A stretch of 64,000 bases of DNA from an uncultured Eubacteriales bacterium (lineage in GTDB: Bacteria > Bacillota > Clostridia > Christensenellales > CAG-138): NCBI GenBank assembly GCA_902798825.1, contig CADBYI010000001.1, positions 1 to 64,000 of the forward strand. The letters are read 5' to 3'. The notes beneath the pieces were generated by a model, which saw only the letters and a list, made by a program, of their open reading frames with translations, did no database searches and had not been told where the DNA came from. The translations under genes and the position numbers were made by a program. Positions within the stretch are counted from its first letter, which is position 1; each line of letters begins with the position of its first letter. Below are positions 23,181-32,754 of this stretch, piece by piece.

Positions 23181-24367
23181 TCCAATCCGTTCGCATGGCC
23201 ATCAAGTCCATCTCCGGCAACAAGATGCGGGCCTTCCTCACCATGCTGGGCATCATCATCGGCGTCATGGCCCTGGTGATCCTGGTGAGCCTGGTCAGCG
23301 GCGCCACGGGGAACGTGACCGACACCATCGCCCGGCTGGGGAGCGACCAGATCACCGTCCGCATTTCGGACAACAAGGGGGCTCCCGTCACCATCGGCGA
23401 TCTGTCCGCCTGGATGGAGGAGGAGACCTTCGGCCGCATCGCCCCCGTCGCCTCGGAGAGCGTCATGGCCAAATACGGCACCGAGACCGGTACCATGACC
23501 GTCTACGGCACCACCGCCCCCTATAAGGACATCCAAAAGCTCAGCGTGCTGGTGGGCCGGTTCCTCAAGACGGCGGACGAGGAAAACGTGTCCTTCGTCT
23601 GCGTGGTCAACGAGACCGCCGCCACGGAGCTGGTGGGGTATGCGGATTGCCTGGGGGAGGACATCCACCTGAACGGCCAGCGCTTTCGGGTGGTGGGCGT
23701 GCTGAAGGACGACGACACCTCCCTGACCAGCGTGTTCCGCAGCGGGTCCATGGTGGCCTATATTCCCCATGCTGCCCTCGTCCGCCTGAGCGCCAGCGTC
23801 ACAAGGGAGATCACCTCCTTCTATGTCAGCGCCGCGGCGGACGGCACGGTGGACGCTGCCAAGGAGCGGTTGACCGAGATACTGAAGGAGCGCTTCGATC
23901 AGGACGAGGACGCCTTCACCGTGTCCTCCCAGAACGCCCTGGAGAGCGCTATGAGCAGCGTCACCTCCATTCTGGCCGTGCTCCTGGGGGGCATCGCTGC
24001 CATCTCCCTGGTGGTGGGCGGCATCGGCATCATGAACATCATGCTGGTCACCGTCACGGAGCGGACGAGGGAGATCGGCATCCGCAAGGCCATCGGGGCC
24101 AGCCGAGGCATGATTTTGACCCAGTTCCTGGTGGAGGCGGTGGTCATCTGTATGCTGGGCTGTGCCCTGGGCATCCTGGGCTCCTGGGGGGTGCTGCGGC
24201 TCATCACCACGGTGGTGTCAGGCCTTAGCATCAGCTTTCAGATGTCCGGCGGCGTGGTGCTCATCGCCGTGCTGTTCTGCTTCTTCATCGGCATCGTGTT
24301 CGGCCTGTATCCGGCCAACAAGGCGGCCCGCATGGCGCCCATCGACGCCCTGCACTACGGCGGCTGA
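23177..24367 (+). CDS. ABC transporter permease (MacB/FtsX family)
   Basis: 396 residues. One N-terminal membrane helix (about 17-40, FLTMLGIIIGVMALVILVSL), a large extracytoplasmic MacB_PCD domain, then three C-terminal helices of the FtsX domain with GGIGIMNIMLVTVTERTREIGIRKAIGA, the classic MacB signature. It acts as a dimer with the ATPase as a mechanotransmission exporter. The start overlaps the ATPase stop by 4 bases. It ends 9 bases before the second adaptor gene. Confidence 0.95.
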   Translation: MIQSVRMAIKSISGNKMRAFLTMLGIIIGVMALVILVSLVSGATGNVTDTIARLGSDQITVRISDNKGAPVTIGDLSAWMEEETFGRIAPVASESVMAKYGTETGTMTVYGTTAPYKDIQKLSVLVGRFLKTADEENVSFVCVVNETAATELVGYADCLGEDIHLNGQRFRVVGVLKDDDTSLTSVFRSGSMVAYIPHAALVRLSASVTREITSFYVSAAADGTVDAAKERLTEILKERFDQDEDAFTVSSQNALESAMSSVTSILAVLLGGIAAISLVVGGIGIMNIMLVTVTERTREIGIRKAIGASRGMILTQFLVEAVVICMLGCALGILGSWGVLRLITTVVSGLSISFQMSGGVVLIAVLFCFFIGIVFGLYPANKAARMAPIDALHYGG

Positions 24368-24376
24368 GGAGGGCAT

Positions 24377-26995
24377 ATGAGATTCAAACGATTCATCTAT
24401 TCCGTGTTGCTGATCCTGTTCGTCCTGGTTGTTTTGGGGGACCTGGGATTGTGGTTCCTGGTGCCCGAGGCCCAGACCCTTCGGGAGGACGCCGACGTTT
24501 CCTTTGCAACCTGGGAGGGCAAGGGCCTTCCGGAAGACGCAGATTTTGCCGGGGACGGCAGCCGGCAGGAGGGCGCAGCGGCGGCCAAAGACGGCGGCTT
24601 CCCACGGGAGCGGACCACTACGGACGGTGGGGAGACGGGCGAGGGCGAAGGCACCCGCCGGCCCGGGCGGACCCGATCCGAAGGGGCGGCCGACACCGTC
24701 GAGGGGACCGAGACGGAAGAAACGGCCACCTGGTTCTCGTCCCTGGTGACGAAGCTGAATGCGTATCTGCCCCTTTCCGAGCTTCAACCCATACAACAGG
24801 CGGTGGCCCCCTATCGGCTGTATATCCTGATCGGCGGGGCCCTGGGCATGATCCTCTGCATCGTCAGGCTGGCGTTCCTGAACCGGAGCATCCGCCGACA
24901 GGAGGCGGAAAACCCCACCGCCTCCCGGCGGGTGGCCCTCTGGCCCGCGGCGCTGCTGCTGCTTGGCGCGCTGGTGCTGGTGGTGCTCCTGTTCCCGGTG
25001 GACGAGGAGGAAGCTGAGGAGGGGGCCGTGACCAACGAGCGGGTCCTTTCGGGAAAGGTGGAGGAAAAGACCCTGACCAGCCTCATCCAAACCGCCGGCT
25101 CCCTGGAGGAGCAGGAGGCGGAGGAGCTGACCGTTCCCGCCTCCGTCACCGTCGCTTCCGTCTGCGTGCAGAACGGGGACGCCGTCACCGCCGGCCAGAT
25201 CGTGGCCCTGGCGGACAGGGCCTCCGTCATGCAGGCCATCGCCGCTGTCCATGAGGTGCTGGCGGATATCGACGGCCAGCTGCAGGCGGCCCACTACACC
25301 AAGGGGGACACCTCCCTCGCCGCCCCCGTGGCGGGCACCGTAAAGGCGGTCTACGCCCAGGTGGGCGAAAGGGCCATGGACGTGATGCAGGATCACGGGT
25401 CGCTGATGCTCCTTAGCCTGGACGGGCGCATGGCGGTGCAGATCCCTGCGGCGGAGGGCCTGACCATCGGCAGCGACCTTGTCGTCACCCTGCCCGACGG
25501 CGTCGAACTGCCCGGAGAGGTATCCTTTTTGGAGGAGGGGGTGGCCACCGTGACCGTGGCGGACCAGGGCTACGCCATCGGGGCCCAGGTCTTTGTGAAA
25601 ACGGCGGACGGCGCCCTGCTGGGCAGCGGCCCCCTGTACGTCCACAAGGCCCTGAACATCATGGGGTATCTGGGCACCATCACCCATATATATCGCAGCG
25701 AGGGGAGCCTCGCCTATGCCAACCAGGCCCTCATCGGCCTTGCGGACACGGCGGATTTGACCGAGTACACCGCCCTGCTCCAGCAGCGGGCGGAATATGA
25801 GGGGGAGCTCAAGACCCTGTTCGAGCTTTACCAAACGGGCTATATCCATGCCCCCTGCGACGGGGTGGTGGAGGGCCTGTCGGAGGACCTTGCCTATGTG
25901 CCCCTCGCTCAGATGGTGGCCGGGCTTTCGGTGCGCCATCTGGCGGCCAGCCCCGCCGACGCGGACGCCGCCGCGTTCACGAATTATTTGGCCCAGGTGA
26001 CGGGCCGGGACGGAAACACCCTTGAACTGGAGAAGGTGGGCCAGGTGGACCTGACGGACTATTCCGCCCTGCCCGCCCCCTCCGGGGCCATGGAGGGCCG
26101 CTATACGATCCCCGGCTCGGCGCCGATCTATCGCCTGGGCGGCGGCTGGAACCAGATCACCGCCGAGGACATCCTGCCGGGGGACAGGGTGCTGTTCACC
26201 TTCGATTCCAACGGGAGTTTGGTTTGGATGATCGTGGCCCATACCTCCGCCAGCGCCACCCCCACCCCTGCGCCAACGGCCACGCCCGCCCCCACGGCCG
26301 CCCCCACCCCTGACGCCGGGTCAAGGGACGGGGCGGAGGGATCTCCCCAGCCCGGGGATAGCGGCGAGGCCTCCGACGGAGAGGATGCCCAGACCCATGG
26401 CACCGGCGGGCGCACCGGCGGCCGAGGCGGCATCAGCTTTCGGATCCCCTCCGGGTCCGGCAGCAGCGCCGCCGCCAAGAAACCCGCCTATACCATCGCC
26501 CAGCAGACGCTGTGTACCGTGACCCCCCAGGAGAAGATGCACATGGTGGTGGCCGTGGACGAGCTGGACGTGCTGGCCCTGTCCCTGGGCCAGGAGGCGG
26601 AGCTGTATCTGAACGCCTTTCCCGCCACGGTCTTTTCCGCCACAATCACCAAGATCGACACCGAGGGGGAGAACAGCGGCGGCAACACCAAGTATTCCGT
26701 CACGCTGGCCCTGGATCGGCAGATGCAGCTGTATCCCGGCATGAACGGCACGGCCTGCTTCCCCCGCCGGACGGGGGCGGCGGTGCCCACGGTGCCCCTG
26801 GTGGCGCTGGAGGAGGAGGGGAATCGGACCCTGATCTACACGGCGTACGACGAGGAAACGGACGCGCTCCTGTCCCCCGTGGAGGTACAGACGGGCCTCT
26901 CCAACGGCACGGATGTGGAGATCGCCGCCGGCCTCTCCCCGGGTGACGCCTATTGGTACCGCTACGCCGACGCCATTTCCTATGTGACAGAATAA
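24377..26995 (+). CDS. very large efflux adaptor-like protein with N-terminal membrane domain
   Basis: 872 residues, far above the 350-550 usual for adaptors. A helix at about 9-30 is followed by an acidic/Gly/Arg-rich extracytoplasmic linker, then two more helices at about 148-170 and 187-207. From about 225 it is a paralogue of the adaptor at 20752: shared blocks are AAPVAGTVKAVYAQVG, LLSLDGRMAVQIPA, LYVHKALNIMGYLG and a closing LxxVTPQEKMHMVVAVDELDVLALSLGQ barrel. A Thr/Pro/Ala-rich linker (about 630-650) and a Gly-rich stretch split the adaptor domain. Position as fourth gene of the operon suggests a second adaptor or a heteromeric adaptor pair. AGGAGGGC precedes the ATG. Confidence 0.85.
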   Translation: MRFKRFIYSVLLILFVLVVLGDLGLWFLVPEAQTLREDADVSFATWEGKGLPEDADFAGDGSRQEGAAAAKDGGFPRERTTTDGGETGEGEGTRRPGRTRSEGAADTVEGTETEETATWFSSLVTKLNAYLPLSELQPIQQAVAPYRLYILIGGALGMILCIVRLAFLNRSIRRQEAENPTASRRVALWPAALLLLGALVLVVLLFPVDEEEAEEGAVTNERVLSGKVEEKTLTSLIQTAGSLEEQEAEELTVPASVTVASVCVQNGDAVTAGQIVALADRASVMQAIAAVHEVLADIDGQLQAAHYTKGDTSLAAPVAGTVKAVYAQVGERAMDVMQDHGSLMLLSLDGRMAVQIPAAEGLTIGSDLVVTLPDGVELPGEVSFLEEGVATVTVADQGYAIGAQVFVKTADGALLGSGPLYVHKALNIMGYLGTITHIYRSEGSLAYANQALIGLADTADLTEYTALLQQRAEYEGELKTLFELYQTGYIHAPCDGVVEGLSEDLAYVPLAQMVAGLSVRHLAASPADADAAAFTNYLAQVTGRDGNTLELEKVGQVDLTDYSALPAPSGAMEGRYTIPGSAPIYRLGGGWNQITAEDILPGDRVLFTFDSNGSLVWMIVAHTSASATPTPAPTATPAPTAAPTPDAGSRDGAEGSPQPGDSGEASDGEDAQTHGTGGRTGGRGGISFRIPSGSGSSAAAKKPAYTIAQQTLCTVTPQEKMHMVVAVDELDVLALSLGQEAELYLNAFPATVFSATITKIDTEGENSGGNTKYSVTLALDRQMQLYPGMNGTACFPRRTGAAVPTVPLVALEEEGNRTLIYTAYDEETDALLSPVEVQTGLSNGTDVEIAAGLSPGDAYWYRYADAISYVTE

Positions 26996-27000
26996 GCATG

Positions 27001-27033
27001 AGCTCGCCGAACATCCTTCGGCGGGCTTTTTTC
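27001..27033 (+). terminator. terminator of the efflux operon
   Basis: AGCTCGCCGAA / TTCGGCGGGCT (27001-27011, 27017-27027) with a CATCC loop, then TTTTTC. Confidence 0.85.
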
Positions 27034-27103
27034 TTGCGCCGCCGTTGCAAAGCGGCGGAAAGTGTGCGACAATATATACAAATTCAGAGGGGCAGGAGGG
27101 TCT

Positions 27104-27775
27104 ATGACGAGAAAGCTGTTCGTTCAGGCCATGACAAAGTTCCTGTTGGGCGTTGCGGCGGTGGGACTGCTGATCTTTCTGCCCGCCGGCACGCTCCGCT
27201 TTTCACAGGGCTGGCTGCTGATGGGGGTCCTGTTCGTGCCCATGTTTTTGGCCGGCCTTTTTCTGATGGCGCGGGACCCGGACCGGCTCCGGCGACGGCT
27301 GGACGCCCGGGAGAAGGAGATGACCCAAAGGAGCGTGCTGCTCCTCTCGGGCCTCATGTTCATCGCTGCCTTCCTGCTGGCGGGTTTGAGCTTCCGGTTC
27401 GGGTGGCTTCGGTTTCCCTACTGGGTCAGCGTCCTGGGGACCGTCCTCTTTCTGCTGGGATACGGGCTCTACGCCCTCGTGCTGAAGGAGAACGCGTATC
27501 TGGCCCGAACGGTGAAGGTGGAGGCGGGGCAGAAGCTGGTGGACACGGGGCTCTACGGCCTGGTCCGCCACCCCATGTACGCCGCCACGCTCCTGCTGTT
27601 TTTGTCCATGCCCCTGATTTTGGGGTCCCTGCTCTCCTTCCTCATCATGCTGGCGTACCCCTGTCTCCTCGTTCGCCGCATCCGAAACGAGGAGGAGGTG
27701 CTCCTTCGGGAGTTGCCTGGCTATGAGGCGTATCGAAGGCGGGTCCGCTGGCGGCTGATCCCCTTCCTGTGGTGA
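27104..27775 (+). CDS. isoprenylcysteine methyltransferase-like membrane protein
   Basis: 223 residues with about five hydrophobic helices. The C-terminal signature LVRHPMYAATLLLFLSMPL and EEVLLRELPGYEAYRRRVRWRLIPFLW is that of the ICMT/PEMT family (PF04191/PF04140), SAM-dependent methyltransferases in the membrane. In bacteria their substrates are mostly unknown. The ATG at 27104 follows GGCAGGAGGG. The next gene begins 13 bases after its stop and both may be co-transcribed. Confidence 0.85.
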   Translation: MTRKLFVQAMTKFLLGVAAVGLLIFLPAGTLRFSQGWLLMGVLFVPMFLAGLFLMARDPDRLRRRLDAREKEMTQRSVLLLSGLMFIAAFLLAGLSFRFGWLRFPYWVSVLGTVLFLLGYGLYALVLKENAYLARTVKVEAGQKLVDTGLYGLVRHPMYAATLLLFLSMPLILGSLLSFLIMLAYPCLLVRRIRNEEEVLLRELPGYEAYRRRVRWRLIPFLW

Positions 27776-27788
27776 AAAGGAGGACGGC

Positions 27789-28193
27789 ATGACCATACGG
27801 GACATCTTTTTGGACGGAAATTACAACTGCGCCGAGGCGGTGCTGCTGTGGGCCGACGAGCGATATCATCTGGGCATCGCCCCGGAGGATGTGCGCCTGG
27901 TCAGCGGCTTTGGCGGCGGCCTAGGCTCCGGGGAGAACTGCGGCGCATTGCTGGGGGCCCTGGCGGCCCTGTCGAAGGTCCTGGTGAAGGACAAGGCCCA
28001 TGAAACCCCCGGCTTTCGGGAGGCCTGCGCCTATCTGGTGAGCCGGTTTCGAGAGGACCTGGGCACCATCGAGTGTACAGAGCTGAAAGAAAAATACCGT
28101 CGGCCCGACGTGCGCTGCTTCTATGTGGTGGAACGGGCGGCGGCGGTGCTGGACGAAACCATGGAAGATTTGGAGGAAACGAACCATGACTGA
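27789..28193 (+). CDS. C_GCAxxG_C_C family protein
   Basis: 134 residues. NCAEAV near the N-terminus, SGFGGGLGSGENCGALLGALAAL with the family C-GCAxxG core, and a later Cys pair (EC, RCF) match the putative redox-active or metal-binding family PF09719, common in anaerobes. No partner is identified. AAAAGGAGG precedes the ATG; its end overlaps the next start by 8 bases. Confidence 0.88.
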   Translation: MTIRDIFLDGNYNCAEAVLLWADERYHLGIAPEDVRLVSGFGGGLGSGENCGALLGALAALSKVLVKDKAHETPGFREACAYLVSRFREDLGTIECTELKEKYRRPDVRCFYVVERAAAVLDETMEDLEETNHD

Positions 28194-29820
28194 TCCCTTC
28201 CCCTTCGATCCCCTGCGGCAGCGGTATCCCTCCCAGCGCTTCCCCCTCTATGCCCGGGGCGGCATGGTGAACTGCTCCAGCCCCCAGGCGGCTGCGGCGG
28301 GGCTGGAGGTCCTGCGCAAGGGCGGCAACGCCGTGGATGCGGCGGTGGCGGCGGCCGCGGCCCTGACCGTGGTGGAGCCCACCGCCAACGGCATCGGCTC
28401 CGACGCCTTCGCCCTGGTCTGGTCCGAGAGGGAGCAAAAGCTCTTCGGTCTCAATTCCAGCGGCCCCGCGCCTCAGCTTCTGTCCATCGACGGGGTCATG
28501 GCCGACGGCCGGGCCGTGAACGGAAAAATGCCTGTCCGGGGCTGGACCCCCGTCACCGTGTCCGGCGCGCCGGGGGCCTGGGCGGCCTTGAACGGGCGCT
28601 TCGGGCGGCTGACCCTGTCGGAGGACCTATCCCCCGCCGTGGCCTATGCGGAGGGAGGCTATCCCTGCGGCCCCAATTTGGCCGCCATGTGGCAGCTATC
28701 CTTCGACACCTTTTCCAAGACCCTGACCGGGTCGGAATTTCAGCCCTGGTTCAAAACCTTCGCGCCGGGCGGCCGGGCGCCAAAGGCAGGGGAGATGATC
28801 TATCTTCCCGATCACGGCGCCACCCTTCGGGCCATAGGCGAAAGCAACGCCGAAGCCTTCTATCGGGGGGACATCGCCCGCAAGATCGACGCGCAGAGCC
28901 GCCGGGACGGAGGCTATATCCGCTATGAGGACTACGCCGCCTTTCAACCCCGGTGGGTGGAGCCCATCTCGGTGAACTATCGGGGCTTCGACGTGTGCGA
29001 GATCCCGCCCAACGGCCAGGGCATCGTGGCCCTCATGGCCCTCAACATCCTGAAGGAGTTTCCCCTGGTCGATCGGGAGGACCCGAGGACGGTCCATCGG
29101 CAGCTGGAGGCCGTGAAGATGGCCTTTGCGGACGCCTTCCGATACGTGACCGACCCGGACAGGATGGAGATCGACTATCGTGATCTGCTGTCTCCCGCCT
29201 ATGGGGCCATGCGGGCCCGGGAGATGGGGGAGCGGGCCCAGATCTGGACCCACCGTCTGCCCCCCAAGAGCGGCACGGTATACCTTTGCTGTGCGGACGG
29301 GGAGGGGAACATGGTCTCCTATATCCAGTCCAACTACATGGGTTTCGGCTCCGGCATCGTGGTGGAGGGCACCGGCATCTCGCTGCAAAACCGGGGGGCG
29401 GACTTCTCTTTGGACCCCGGGGCGGCCAACTGCCTGATGCCCGGAAAGCGGACCTATCACACCATCATCCCCGGCTTTCTTATGAAGGACGGCCGGCCCA
29501 TAGGCCCCTTCGGGGTCATGGGGGCCTATATGCAGCCCCAGGGCCACGTGCAGGTCATGACGAACTATATCGACTTTCACCTGGACCCCCAGCAGGCCTT
29601 GGACGCCCCCCGCTGGCAGTGGCTGCGGGACGGGACCGTCACCGTGGAAAGCCGGTTTTCGTCGGATTTGGCCCGGGCCCTTCGCCGCCTCGGCCACGAC
29701 GTGCGGCTGGATATCAACACTCCCAGCTTCGGCCGGGGCCAGATGATCGTCCGCCTGGACAACGGCGTGCTGGTGGGCGGGACCGAGTCCCGGACGGACA
29801 GCAACATAGCCTGCTATTAA
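28186..29820 (+). CDS. gamma-glutamyltransferase family protein
   Basis: 544 residues. GGMVNCSSPQAAAAGLEVLRKGGNAVDAAVAAAAALTVVEP is the conserved GGT opening, and Thr364 in KSGTVYLCCADGEGN stands at the site of autocatalytic cleavage and serves as nucleophile; GTGISLQNRG and GMFGQPQ-like GVMGAYMQPQGHVQV follow. No signal peptide is seen, so a cytosolic acylase or transferase acting on gamma-glutamyl or related amides is likely rather than secreted glutathione hydrolase. The ATG at 28186 overlaps the preceding gene by 8 bases and follows GAGGAAACGAA. Confidence 0.88.
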   Translation: MTDPFPFDPLRQRYPSQRFPLYARGGMVNCSSPQAAAAGLEVLRKGGNAVDAAVAAAAALTVVEPTANGIGSDAFALVWSEREQKLFGLNSSGPAPQLLSIDGVMADGRAVNGKMPVRGWTPVTVSGAPGAWAALNGRFGRLTLSEDLSPAVAYAEGGYPCGPNLAAMWQLSFDTFSKTLTGSEFQPWFKTFAPGGRAPKAGEMIYLPDHGATLRAIGESNAEAFYRGDIARKIDAQSRRDGGYIRYEDYAAFQPRWVEPISVNYRGFDVCEIPPNGQGIVALMALNILKEFPLVDREDPRTVHRQLEAVKMAFADAFRYVTDPDRMEIDYRDLLSPAYGAMRAREMGERAQIWTHRLPPKSGTVYLCCADGEGNMVSYIQSNYMGFGSGIVVEGTGISLQNRGADFSLDPGAANCLMPGKRTYHTIIPGFLMKDGRPIGPFGVMGAYMQPQGHVQVMTNYIDFHLDPQQALDAPRWQWLRDGTVTVESRFSSDLARALRRLGHDVRLDINTPSFGRGQMIVRLDNGVLVGGTESRTDSNIACY

Positions 29821-29824
29821 TCCG

Positions 29825-29852
29825 TTGCACCCGGCGGCAAATCTGATATAAT
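29825..29852 (+). promoter_or_regulatory. promoter of the pyrophosphatase gene
   Basis: TTGCAC (29825-29830) and TATAAT (29847-29852) with 16 bases between, 30 bases before the start. Confidence 0.55.
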
Positions 29853-29882
29853 AAGCGGTACAGAATGCAAGGAGGGCTTTTC

Positions 29883-31490
29883 ATGGACCCCGTATACGTT
29901 TTTGGACACAAGAACCCGGACACCGACTCCATCGTGGCCGCCATCGCCTATGCCAGCTTGCGCCACGCCCTGGGGGATCGGCAGTACGTGGCCTGCCGGT
30001 TGGGGGTGTTGAGCGACGAGACCAGCCGCATTTTGCAGCGGTTCGGCTTCGAGTCGCCCATGCGGCTCCATGACGTGCGGACCCAGGTGAAGGATCTGAA
30101 CTTCGATCGGCCCACCATCCTGTCCGATGCGGTGACGGTCCATCGGGCCTGGGAGCTCATGTATGAAAACGAACACCCCTCCGTGTCGCTGCCCATCGCG
30201 GACGAGGGCGGGAAGCTCTTCGGCATGCTGACCACTGGCGACATCGCCCAGTACGATATGCGGTTCGTGGAGGAGACCATGCTGAAGGACGTGCCCCTCT
30301 TCAACCTCCTCTCCTGCTTGGACGGGCAGATTTGGGGGGACTATGGGGACGTGACCGGCCTTTCCGGGGAGCTGTGCATCGCGGTCCCCGGCATGGACCA
30401 AACCTTCCCGGAGCACAGCATCGTCATCACCGGTCGGGACAGCGCCGTCCTCCAGGCCGCCTACGCCGCCCGGGCCACCGCCATCATCGTCTGCGGGGGC
30501 CAGCTTCAGCCGGAGGACATGGACAAGCGGGGCAGCACCGTCATCATCACCACCCCCTATGACCCCTATCGGGCGGCCCGGCTCATGATCCAATCCGTGC
30601 CCGTGTCCCGCATCGCCCAGACCAAGGACTTGACCGTCTTCCACGAGGACGACTATCTGGACAACGTTCGGGAGGCTACCTTGAAGAGCCGGTATCGGAG
30701 CTATCCCATCCTGGACAGCCAGGAGAACGTGGTGGGGACCCTGTCCCGATACCACCTGCTGCGGCCCAACCGGAAGAAGGTGGTCCTGGTGGACCACAGC
30801 GAAACCGCCCAGAGCGTGGACGGGCTGGGCGAAGCCCAGATCCTGGCCATCATCGACCACCATCGCCTGGCGGACGTGGAGACCGTGGACCCCATCTACG
30901 TGCGGACCGAGGCCGTGGGCGCCAGCACCACCATCATCGCCACCATGTTCCAGGAGCGGGGCATCATGCCGGGGCAGAAGCTGGCAGGGCTCATGGCGGC
31001 GGGCATCCTTTCCGACACCATCCTGTTCCAGTCCCCCACCTGCACCGAACGGGACAGGATCATGGCCGAGCGCATGGCCCGGCTGGCGGGCCTTTCCCTG
31101 ACGGAGCTGGGGAAGGACATCTTCTCCTCCACTCTGCCACCGGACGCCGACGTGAAGGAGCTGCTGTTCTCCGACTTCAAGCAGTTCCAGATCGCGGGCC
31201 ACTCCCTGGGCATCGGCCAGTTCACCAGCACGGACTGTGAGCAGCTCATCTCCCGCCATGAGGAGGTCATCGCCATCATGGAGGAGGAGCGGGCGAAGAA
31301 CGGCTATGATATGCTCCTGTTCATGCTCACCGACGTGCTCAAGAGGAGCACCCGGCTGTTGGCCGTGGGGGATCTCAACGAGCTGGGCCAGGTGTTCAAC
31401 GTGAAGTTCAAGGACAATGCGGCCATGCTCCCCGACGTCATGAGCCGCAAGAAGCAGATCGTCCCCACCCTGTCCCTTATCTGGGGCTGA
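29883..31490 (+). CDS. ppaC: manganese-dependent inorganic pyrophosphatase with CBS and DRTGG domains
   Basis: 535 residues. The DHH-type catalytic domain begins FGHKNPDTDS and resumes after an insertion with IIDHHRL; the DHHA2 domain closes the chain (SRKKQIVPTLS ending). The roughly 240-residue insertion carries two CBS motifs around a DRTGG domain, which in clostridial homologues bind AMP/ADP and diadenosine polyphosphates and inhibit or activate the enzyme. It removes pyrophosphate in the cytosol. AAGGAGGG lies 8 bases before the ATG at 29883. Confidence 0.94.
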   Translation: MDPVYVFGHKNPDTDSIVAAIAYASLRHALGDRQYVACRLGVLSDETSRILQRFGFESPMRLHDVRTQVKDLNFDRPTILSDAVTVHRAWELMYENEHPSVSLPIADEGGKLFGMLTTGDIAQYDMRFVEETMLKDVPLFNLLSCLDGQIWGDYGDVTGLSGELCIAVPGMDQTFPEHSIVITGRDSAVLQAAYAARATAIIVCGGQLQPEDMDKRGSTVIITTPYDPYRAARLMIQSVPVSRIAQTKDLTVFHEDDYLDNVREATLKSRYRSYPILDSQENVVGTLSRYHLLRPNRKKVVLVDHSETAQSVDGLGEAQILAIIDHHRLADVETVDPIYVRTEAVGASTTIIATMFQERGIMPGQKLAGLMAAGILSDTILFQSPTCTERDRIMAERMARLAGLSLTELGKDIFSSTLPPDADVKELLFSDFKQFQIAGHSLGIGQFTSTDCEQLISRHEEVIAIMEEERAKNGYDMLLFMLTDVLKRSTRLLAVGDLNELGQVFNVKFKDNAAMLPDVMSRKKQIVPTLSLIWG

Positions 31491-31539
31491 TGCGCGGAGC
31501 ACAGAAAGACCATCAAGTCCATTCAGGAGGAGTCCAATC

Positions 31540-32694
31540 ATGAAACGAAGCAGACTGGTCATTTGCCTGGTCGTATGTCTCCTGTTGACGTCCCTGCTGC
31601 GCGTCAGCGCGGCGGAGACGGAGGAAGTCACCGTCATCGATATTCAGAAGTACGGCAACCTGATGTTGTCCCTGCCTGGCAGCGAGCTGCTGGCCCGGGG
31701 CTTTGCGTATGGCGACATCGTGAACGTGGCCATCAACGGTCAGGTCTATGAAATGCCCATCGGCAGCAACTTTTCCGACGTGGACCAGGGGAGCATGATC
31801 TGCCGCGTGGTCATCAAGGAGGACCTGGGCGAGGACTATATCGTCCTGGCCATCAACATGGGCGATTTCGCCACCACCGCCGGCATCGCCACCAAGGAGA
31901 AGATCGAGGCTGACCCGGGCTTCGTCTGGCATTATAACGAGGGTGTCGCGGAGCCCGTGGCCGTTGCCATCGAGATGAAGGAGCCGGGCGGCTACTACGA
32001 CCAGTGGGTGATGCATCAGCTGGTGCGGAGCGAGAACCGGGAGGACTATCCCGGGCTGACGGACGCCGAGTTCGCCAACTTCCGCGCCGTCGAAATGGGC
32101 GATATCGCCCCCGGCAGGCTCTATCGGTCCTCCTCTCCCGTGAATCCGGAGATCAACCGCAGCGCCTATGCGGACGAAGCCGCCAAGGCCGCCGGTGTGA
32201 AGACGTTCATCAACCTGGCGGACAACGAGGAGACGCTGCTGGGCTACGAGGGCTTCCATGACAGCTATTACAGCCGGCAGAACCGTATCGCCCTGAACCT
32301 GGGCGTGGATTTCGCCGCGGAGGATTTTCGGGCTGGTCTCGCAAAAGGGCTTCGGTTCATCGGAACCCAGGAGGGTCCCTATCTGGTCCACTGCAACGAG
32401 GGAAAGGACCGGGCGGGCTTCGTCTCCGCCATCCTGGAATGCCTGATGGGCGCCGCCGAGGAGGAGATCGTGGCGGACTATATGGTCACGTTCTACAACT
32501 ATTACGGCGTGGAGCCGGGCACGGAGCAGTATGAGATCGTCGCCAACAGCAACATCCGCAAGTCCCTCTGCACCGCCTTCGGCCTCGCTTCTCTGGAGGG
32601 GGCGGACCTTCGGCTCTGCGCGGAGGCATATCTCGCGGGCATCGGCCTCACCCAGGCGGAGATCAACAGCCTCCGGGCGAACCTTGCGAAGTGA
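31540..32694 (+). CDS. secreted tyrosine phosphatase with N-terminal SAM-hydroxide-adenosyltransferase-like domain
   Basis: 384 residues. Residues 1-24 form a Sec signal peptide ending SAA. Residues about 30-115 (IDIQKYGNLMLSLPGSELL, YGDIVNVAINGQVYEMPIGSNFSDV, VLAINMGDFATTAGI) resemble the C-terminal beta-barrel of DUF62 SAM-hydrolases. The rest is a PTP domain with RLYRSSSPV and the P-loop HCNEGKDRAGF: nucleophile Cys285, Arg291. The enzyme should dephosphorylate phosphotyrosine or another phosphoester outside the membrane. AGGAGGAG precedes the ATG. The two-domain combination is unusual to me; the barrel part alone may only bind a ligand. Confidence 0.85.
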   Translation: MKRSRLVICLVVCLLLTSLLRVSAAETEEVTVIDIQKYGNLMLSLPGSELLARGFAYGDIVNVAINGQVYEMPIGSNFSDVDQGSMICRVVIKEDLGEDYIVLAINMGDFATTAGIATKEKIEADPGFVWHYNEGVAEPVAVAIEMKEPGGYYDQWVMHQLVRSENREDYPGLTDAEFANFRAVEMGDIAPGRLYRSSSPVNPEINRSAYADEAAKAAGVKTFINLADNEETLLGYEGFHDSYYSRQNRIALNLGVDFAAEDFRAGLAKGLRFIGTQEGPYLVHCNEGKDRAGFVSAILECLMGAAEEEIVADYMVTFYNYYGVEPGTEQYEIVANSNIRKSLCTAFGLASLEGADLRLCAEAYLAGIGLTQAEINSLRANLAK

Positions 32695-32754
32695 CCGGGG
32701 CCTGCCCGGTTCGGCAGATATTTTGCGCTTCCATAAGAGATAAGGAGATTCACC

